Assembly (NCBI RefSeq): GCF_036850765.1
Contig: NC_089492.1
Location: 162,624,296 to 162,688,295, forward strand
Reading direction: 5' to 3'
Source: Saccopteryx bilineata
Taxonomy: Eukaryota; Chordata; Mammalia; Chiroptera; Emballonuridae
DNA: 64,000 nt
Shown here: in pieces, positions 58,062 to 64,000 of the stretch
How the letters are laid out: every line of letters starts with the position of its first letter
Numbering within the stretch: position 1 is the first letter of the stretch
The notes under the pieces: model-generated
Seen by the model: the letters and a program-made list of their open reading frames with translations, nothing else
Databases searched by the model: none
What the model was told of the DNA's origin: nothing
Position numbers and translations under genes: made by a program

Positions 58062-58399
58062 TGATGTTTTATTTTTAAAAAATGACCAGATTCCCTCTGT
58101 TACATCCGTCTAAGACTCACTCTTGACACTTGTCTCAGTCACATGATACATTTATCCGTCCCACCCTAAAAGCCGGTCTGTGAAAATATTTTCTGACATT
58201 AAACTGGTCCGTGGCACAAAAAAGGTTGGGGACCACTGCTTTAAAGGACAACGTCCCAAGAAAATCAGTGGCTAATTGAGTTATACACTGCTCACAAAAA
58301 TTAGGGGACCAGGAAACATGCAGATACTCTAGTACTTTCAGCCTTTTGTATAGTGCATTTTCACCAGTGAAATAAAGTTCGTTTTAACATCATATTAAA

Positions 58400-60294
58400 C
58401 GGCATAAAACTGAGGACTTTCTACTTTAAATCAGGAACAAGACAGGGTTGTCCACTCTCTCCACTCTTATTTAACTTGGTGCTAGAAGTTCTGGCCAGAG
58501 CAATCAGACAAGACAAAGAAATAAAAGGCATCCATATCGGAAAAGAAGAAGTAAAGGTATCACTTTTTGCTGATGATATGATCCTATACATCGAAAACCC
58601 GAAGGACTCCACAAAAAGATTATTAGAAACAATAAACCAATACAGTAAGGTCGCAGGATACAAAATTAACATACAAAAGTCCATAGCCTTTCAAATGCCA
58701 ACAATAAAATATTAGAAAACGAACTCAAAAAAATAATCCCCTTCACGATTGCAACAAAAAAATAAAATACCTAGAAATAAACATAACAAAGAATGTAAAG
58801 GACCTATATAATGAAAATTACAAAGCATTGTTAAGGGAAATCTAAAAAGATACAATGAGATGGAAAAATATTCCTTGTTCTTGGATAGGAAGAATAAATA
58901 TAATCAAAATGGCCATATTACCCAAAGCAATATACAAATTTAATGCAATTCCCATCAAAATCCCTATGAGATTTTTTTAAAGAAATGGAACAAAAAATCA
59001 TCAGATTTATATGGAACTATAAAAAACCCCGAATAGCCAAAACAATCCTAAGGAAAAAGAATGAAGCTGGGGGCATTACAATACCTGACTTTAAACTATA
59101 TTATAGGGCCACGATAATCAAAACAGCATGGTATTGGCAGAAAAATAGACACTCAGACCAATGGAACAGAATAGAAAGCCCAGAAATAAAACCACATATA
59201 TATGGTCAAATAATCTTTGATAAAGGGGCCAACAACATACAATGGAGAAAAGAAAGCCTCTTCAACAAATGGTGTTGGGAAAACTGGAAAGCCACATGCA
59301 AAAGAATGAAACTCGACTATACCTGTCCCCGTGTACTAAAATTAATTCAAAATGGATCAAAGACCTAAATATAAGACCTGAAACAATAAAGTACATAGAA
59401 GAAGACATAGGTACTAAAATCATGGACCTGGGTTTTAAAGAACATTTTATGAACTTGACTCCAATGGCAAGAGAAGTGAAAGCAAAGATAAATGAATGGG
59501 ACTACATCAGAATAAAAAGTTTTTGCTCAGCAAGAGAAACTGATATCAAAATAAACAGACAGCCAACTAAATGGGAAATGATATTTTCAAACAACAGCTC
59601 AGATAAGGGCCTAATATCCAAAATTTACAAAGAACTCATAAAACTCAACAACAAACAAACAAACAATCCCATAAAAAAATGGGAAGAGGACATGAACAGA
59701 CACTTCTCCCAGGAAGAGATACAAATGGCCAACAGATATATGAAAAGATGTTCAGCTTCATTAGTTATTAGAGAAATGCAAATCAAAACTACAATGAGAT
59801 ACCACCTCACCCCTGTTAGATTAGCTATTATCAACAAGACGGGTAATAGCAAATGTTGGAGAGGCTGTGGAGAAAAAGGAACCCTCATTCACTGTTGGTG
59901 GGACTGTAAAGTAGTACAACCATTATGGAGGAAAGTATGGTGGTTCCTCAAAAAACTGAAAATAGAACTACCTTATGACCCAGCAATCCCTCTACTGGGT
60001 ATATACCCCAAAACCTCAGATACATTGATACGTGAAGACACATGTAGCCCCATGTTCATTGCAGCACTGTTCACAGTGGCCAAGACATGGAAACAACCAA
60101 AAAGCCCTTCAATAGAAGACTGGATAAAGAAGATGTGGCACATATACACTATGGAATACTACTCAGCCATAAGAAATGATGACATCAGATCATTTACAGC
60201 AAAATGGTGGGATCTTGATAACATTATAAGGAGTGAAATAAGTAAATCAGAAAAAAACAAGAACTACATGATTCCATACATTGGTGGAACATAA
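58400..60294 (+). pseudogene. L1 ORF2 C-terminal two-thirds, partly open
   Basis: The first frames give [14 protein letters not shown] and the RT catalytic FADDMILYI (58476-58715). After frameshifts a single 350-codon frame is open from 59242 to 60294, covering the thumb-like region, the [18 protein letters not shown] knuckle-like motif and the C-terminal [12 protein letters not shown] to the normal stop. In whole L1s this protein copies RNA at nicked target DNA. The endonuclease and the start of RT are missing, and no promoter remains. It is the best preserved L1 coding stretch here and a good sequence reference for the lineage's active L1. Confidence 0.75.
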
Positions 60295-60335
60295 AAATGA
60301 GACTAAGAGACATGGACAAGAGTGTGGTGGTTACC

Positions 60336-60399
60336 AGGGGTGGGGGAAGGGAGGACATGGGAGGGAGGGAGGGAGAGAGTTAGGGGGAGGGGGAGGGGC
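60336..60399 (+). other. G-rich tract of L1 3' UTR
   Basis: At least eight runs of three or more G ('caggggtgggggaaggg', 'gggagggagggaggg', 'gggggagggggagggg'). It is the counterpart of 35677-35720. Confidence 0.75.
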
Positions 60400-60744
60400 A
60401 CAGAGAACTAAATAGAGGGTGGCAGAGGACAATCTGACTTTGGGCGAGGGGTACGCAACATAATTTAATGACAAGATAACCTAGACATGTTTTCTTTGAA
60501 TATATGTACCCTGATTTATTAATGTCATCCCATTACCATTAATAAAAATTTATTAAAAAAAAAGAAAAAAAGAAAAAAAAATAAAGTTGGTTTTGCATCT
60601 CATTTACATAACTGAACAACTTTCTTTGACTTCTTGTTTTCTCTTTTGATGCTCTTATTTAATAAAAAAATCAAATGCTTCTTTTTTTATTGCTTCATAT
60701 TCATTCTGAAATATCCTCTAATTTTTGTGAGCAGTATACTTCAT

Positions 60745-61480
60745 TTATTTTTAAAGCAAACATTACGAGTGCCTACAATCTGTCAAGGTATTATTCTGGG
60801 CTCCCAGGAAACAGCAATGAATCAATCTGACCAAGTCCCTGCAACCACAGAGTTTACATTCTAGTGAAAAGATGAATAAAAACATATATGAAGATATTTA
60901 ATGCCAGGCAATGGTAGATATGAAAATATATGGGCTAGAGAATGAGACAGAGTTGTCAAAGAAGGACCACTTAACCTTGAGTGAAATGAACAAGAAAGCC
61001 AAGTAGATTCTGAGGGGAAAAAAATAATAGAAAATGACATGTGCAAAGCCCTGATTTGTGCATGCTCAGCAAGCTCAAAGAACAGCAGTCTTTGGATGTG
61101 TTTGGAGCAAGTGAGCGTCAGAAAAATGACTGAGGTCAGAAAGATAGGGCAAAAAAATGGAGGGCCTAAAAGACCTCAGGAAGAACTCTGGATTGAATTC
61201 TATGTGATATGGAGGATCTTGAAAGGTTTTAAGAAGACTCATACAATATGATTTTTGATTAAAAGAAAAACTCTATTATTAAGTGGAGACTAAAGTGTGG
61301 GGCCTGGGGCAGTGGGAGTAACAGTAGAAACAGGGAGAAGAGTAGTAATTGAAAGAAAAAAAAAAGAACTGATAATCAGCCATTGGATTTAACATGATGG
61401 AATTATTGGTCACTTTAACAAGAACAGCTTCATAAGACTGGTAGAGTCAGAAACCTTGTGTACAGCCCTCTGCTCTCCAC
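60745..61480 (+). repeat. Ancient interspersed repeat, family not assigned
   Basis: A long block of common old-repeat wording: 'gtgcctacaatctgtcaagg', 'cagagtttacattctagtg', 'catgtgcaaagccctga', 'gattgaattctatgtg', 'ggttttaagaagactcata', 'tttaacaagaacagcttcat'. Order is preserved over 700 bases, so it is one element. I cannot name it safely. Confidence 0.45.
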
Positions 61481-62039
61481 TTCTATCATGAGCTGGCTTT
61501 GAGATTCTAGTGAACTTCATTCAATTAGCATTGCATTTTTTTTATTGCTCAATTACTTTGTACAAAGAACTACACTTCTTACTAGAGATGCCATAGTTAA
61601 TGAAGCATTGCTTATTATTTATCATCAGGCAGGAAGAACAGACATATAAAATGTTAAACTATAACCCAATATAATAAACATTTATCTTCTTGTTGGAATG
61701 AAATGTATATAATAGGAGTTCAATCACTTTTAATAATGAGAGTTTAACCCATCTGAAAACTGTCAGAAGCTTAGGAAACACAGCAAAACATGTTTTTTCC
61801 TCCCTCAATTTGTATAAAATATTTATTAAAAGAGAGCCTGAATTATTAAATGGTTTCACATATAGGAGTCTTGTATTTGAAAGATGGTTTAATTGCTTTG
61901 CAATCATTGGCAATTGCCCCATCTCATTCACACACAGGATTTTCATGGGGTGATATGATTTTCATTTCTGGAAACAGATATGAAGGTAATGTAAAGGATG
62001 ATAAAGGGAAAGAACTGTGCTGTGGCAAAGACACTTACA
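61481..62039. other. Non-coding stretch
   Basis: Nothing recognisable. A minus-strand frame of 95 codons (61659-61946) shows no known domain. Confidence 0.4.
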
Positions 62040-62053
62040 AATCTAGGGCAGGG

Positions 62054-62415
62054 GCTCTGGCCAGTTGGCTCAGTGGAAGAGTGTCAGCCTGGCATGTAGA
62101 AGTTCCAGGTTTGATTCCTAGTCAAGACACACAGGAGAAGCACCCATCTGCTTCATCACTCCTACCCCTCACCTTCTCTCTGTCTCTGTCTCTCTCTCAT
62201 TCCCTCCTGAAGCCATGGCTCAAATGAGCAAGTTGGACCCAGGTGTTGAGGATGGCTCCACGACCTTGCCTCAGGTGCTAAAATGGCTCAGTTGCTGAGA
62301 AACAGAGCAGCAATCCCAGATGGGCAGAGCATCAGTCCCAGACGAGGCTTGCCAGATGGATCTGGGTCCAGGTACATGTGGGAGTCTGTCTCTCTGCCTC
62401 CCTTCCTCTCACTTG

Positions 62416-62461
<46 letters not shown>

Positions 62462-62471
62462 TAAAAGAAAT
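62054..62471 (+). mobile_element. SINE type A-related, older, with AT-repeat tail
   Basis: Head 'gctctggccagttggctcag', decayed B-box 'ggtttgattcc', body with 'ttgccagatggatctgg' and 'catgtgggagtctgtctc', then a (AT)n tract (about 62418-62458) and an A-rich end. Duplication 'aatctagggcaggg' (62040-62053) and 'aatctagagcaggg' (62472-62485). Confidence 0.88.
62418..62458. repeat. (AT)n microsatellite
   Basis: About 20 AT units in the tail of the SINE, probably grown from its A-rich end. Confidence 0.9.
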
Positions 62472-62485
62472 AATCTAGAGCAGGG

Positions 62486-63329
62486 TGCTTATGTCACCAA
62501 AAAACACGAGAGCCTAATAAACCAAGCAAAAAGACATACTTGAGTGACCACACCATAATCTTTTCAAATAAACACCTTGACTGGATTTATCTGAATGCTT
62601 CGTGTGTATAAGGGTATATATGTGTGTGCACATATGTGTGTTTGTGTGGTCAAAAAATTTAATAAGTGAAGCTGTGTTTATTCAATTATTCCACACATAC
62701 ATAGAACATACATGTGGCTGGAGATCATTCATAGCTTTACTCTTGGAAAGTGTGTAAGTAGGAGAATTTTACAACCCACGAAAACCAGTTCACAGTGGCT
62801 TATATACACATAAATGCAGAGATATATTTAAAGTAAATTTATAGCTTTGAAACCTGAAATTATTGATTCACTGAATAACTAGATGTAGCCCATCAAAGAA
62901 CTTCTGATAATAGACACACAACAGATTAAAGGAATTTGAAAACCATATTTACATGAAAATATTAAAGAAACTGGGATTATATGACATGGAAAACCAAAAA
63001 GTGGGAGTGATAACTTACAGTTTTGAAGTACATAAAAGTTATACTACAGAAAATAATAACACAATTATGACAATAGAAGAGATACATATGGAAATAGATA
63101 AACAGAATATTATCTTATGAAGATTTGTTAAATAATAAATTATACTATAAAAATGGAGCTTGAGATCTTGACTATGGTCAACAGATATTTTTAACACTGA
63201 AATTATAAAAAAAAATACTGAAATTGTCTCTGAGAACTTAATGTCTTCTTTAGTTCACCCTGTGGTGAAGCATGGAGAACAAAGGATGTCATGACAGCTG
63301 GAAAGTAAGAAACCAACGCAGAAGAGAGA
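62486..63329. other. Non-coding stretch
   Basis: AT-rich, with a GT-rich patch near 62605-62645. No gene or named repeat. Confidence 0.4.
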
Positions 63330-64000
63330 GAACTGACAACCCCAAATGTTGGCTAGTAAGCTGAGCAGCTAGAATTCTCCAACATTGCTACATGGCTTGT
63401 GGGAGTATAAAATGGCACAAATAGTTTGGAAAGTTATTGGGATCATTATCAATAAACATGCATTTACCCTGTGAGCCAATTCTACTCTCAGGCATTCACC
63501 CACAAGAGATGAAAATATATGCCCATAAAATGCTATAGGCAAGAATGTTCATAGTTTTATTCATAGTGGATAAAAACTGAAAATAACTCAAATGTCCATC
63601 AGTAAGTGAATGGATAAAATAATTTGTGATATATTCATAGAACAGAAGACTACAGAATGAATTACTGATACATGCAACAACATGGATAAATCTCAAAAAC
63701 ATTTTTTAAGAGAAGAAAATAGAAAAATTGTGCAGTGCATACTATTTTATTTTATTTTATTTTATTATTTTATTTATTCATTTTTAGAGAGGAGAGTAAG
63801 AGAGACAGAGAGGGAGAGAGACAGGGAGAGAGAAGAGGGGAGGAGCTGGAAGCATCAACTCCCATATGTGCCTTGACCAGGCAAGCCCAGGGTTTCGAAC
63901 AAGCAACCTCAGCATTTCCAGGTTGACGCTTTATCCACTGCGCCACCATAGGTCAGGCTGTGCATACTATTTTATAAAGTAAAGTAAGTAAGTTCAAGAA
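63330..64000 (+). repeat. L1 ORF2 3' region, continues past window end
   Basis: 'gcttgtgggagtataaaatg', 'gtgagccaattctactctca', 'tcaaatgtccatcagtaagt' and 'aacaacatggataaatctca' are late L1 ORF2 of an old subfamily. Interrupted by a SINE at 63751 and cut by the window edge. Confidence 0.65.
63751..63959 (-). mobile_element. SINE type C, antisense
   Basis: In reverse complement: 'agcctgacctatggtggcgc', 'caaggcacatatgggagttg', 'atgcttccagctcctcc', CT tract, A-rich tail made of TTTTA units on the plus strand. Perfect 16-base duplication 'gtgcatactattttat' (63735-63750 and 63960-63975). Confidence 0.92.

Larger units (their letters stand above)
57167..58238. mobile_element. hAT non-autonomous element carrying two SINEs
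   Basis: Ends 'cagtggtccccaaccccc' and 'ggttggggaccactg' are hAT-type inverted repeats. The exact 8-base duplication CTTTAAAG (57159-57166 and 58239-58246) is itself a palindrome. Interior words 'gtaccggtctgcag' and 'ccggtctgtgaaaatattt' show CpG-rich subterminal repeats. Without the SINE pair the element is about 300 bases and non-coding. Confidence 0.9.
58386..60578 (+). mobile_element. Young 5'-truncated L1 with target duplication
   Basis: Begins within the RT domain ('taacatcatattaaacggca') and continues through ORF2, a G-rich 3' UTR (60336-60399) and an A-rich tail. Duplication 'aaataaagttsgtttt' at 58370-58385 and 60579-60594 (one mismatch). The early part has small frameshifts (near 58695, 58850, 58980). 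Being 5'-truncated, it cannot move by itself. Confidence 0.9.
58286..60736. mobile_element. Mariner-type MITE split by L1
   Basis: Left end CACTGCTCACAAAAATTAG (58286) and right end CTAATTTTTGTGAGCAG (ending 60734) are inverted repeats, with TA outside (58284-58285 and 60735-60736). The two halves total about 250 bases. TA duplications and this end type fit mariner elements. The L1 at 58386-60578 with its own duplication sits in the middle. Confidence 0.8.

Noticed and set aside
1..64000. An undescribed multi-gene system
   Set aside because: No gene clusters, operons or repeated unknown domains exist here; the unusual content is confined to mobile-element structures listed in the findings.

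Overview
This window looks like gene-poor mammalian nuclear DNA, most likely from a bat. No functional protein-coding gene can be supported. The bat call rests on many copies of long tRNA-derived SINEs (heads such as CCTGGCCGGTTGGCTCAG and CCTGACCAGGTGGTGG, with pol III A and B boxes), plus mammalian L1, MIR and L2 repeats, hAT and TA-flanked DNA elements and endogenous retroviral LTRs. The species cannot be fixed from the sequence alone. Nearly all open frames seen are accidental or lie inside mobile elements.

Layout: 1-2.6 kb holds old MIR and L2 repeats. 2.6-7.3 kb is mostly unassigned, with two L1 3' ends and, at 7.28-7.44 kb, a small GC-rich block resembling a beta-spectrin PH-domain exon with its splice donor. 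7.4-13 kb is L1, including a probable L1-in-L1 insertion with an inverted 5' part. 13-24.5 kb is background sequence with SINEs and a hAT relic. 24.5-36.9 kb is a nest: an ancient L1 is broken by a TA-flanked DNA transposon, which is broken by a near full-length L1, which in turn carries three SINEs, a hAT element and a possible mini-retrocopy. 37-39.2 kb holds SINEs. 39.27-40.74 kb is a deleted provirus with two LTRs on the minus strand. 40.7-47.4 kb is a very old L1 studded with SINEs. A solo LTR lies at 47.93-48.38 kb. At 51.29-51.65 kb an LTR is joined through CCA to the 3' half of tRNA-Phe. 51.7-56 kb is mostly unassigned. 56-61 kb packs a TSD-flanked L1 with an internal MITE, a hAT element holding a SINE pair, and a mariner-type MITE split by a young L1 fragment. 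The right end has old repeats, a diverged SINE and an L1 3' region cut by a SINE.

The elements form an insertion history rather than a pathway: L1 enzymes plausibly moved the SINEs and retrocopies (target duplications and A-rich tails are visible), while hAT and mariner-type elements moved by cut-and-paste transposition. The most unusual locus is the tRNA-Phe/LTR junction. Its tRNA match covers nucleotides 38-76, so it stops just after position 37, the hypermodified base of eukaryotic tRNA-Phe. That is what a captured reverse-transcription intermediate with its primer tRNA copied would look like.
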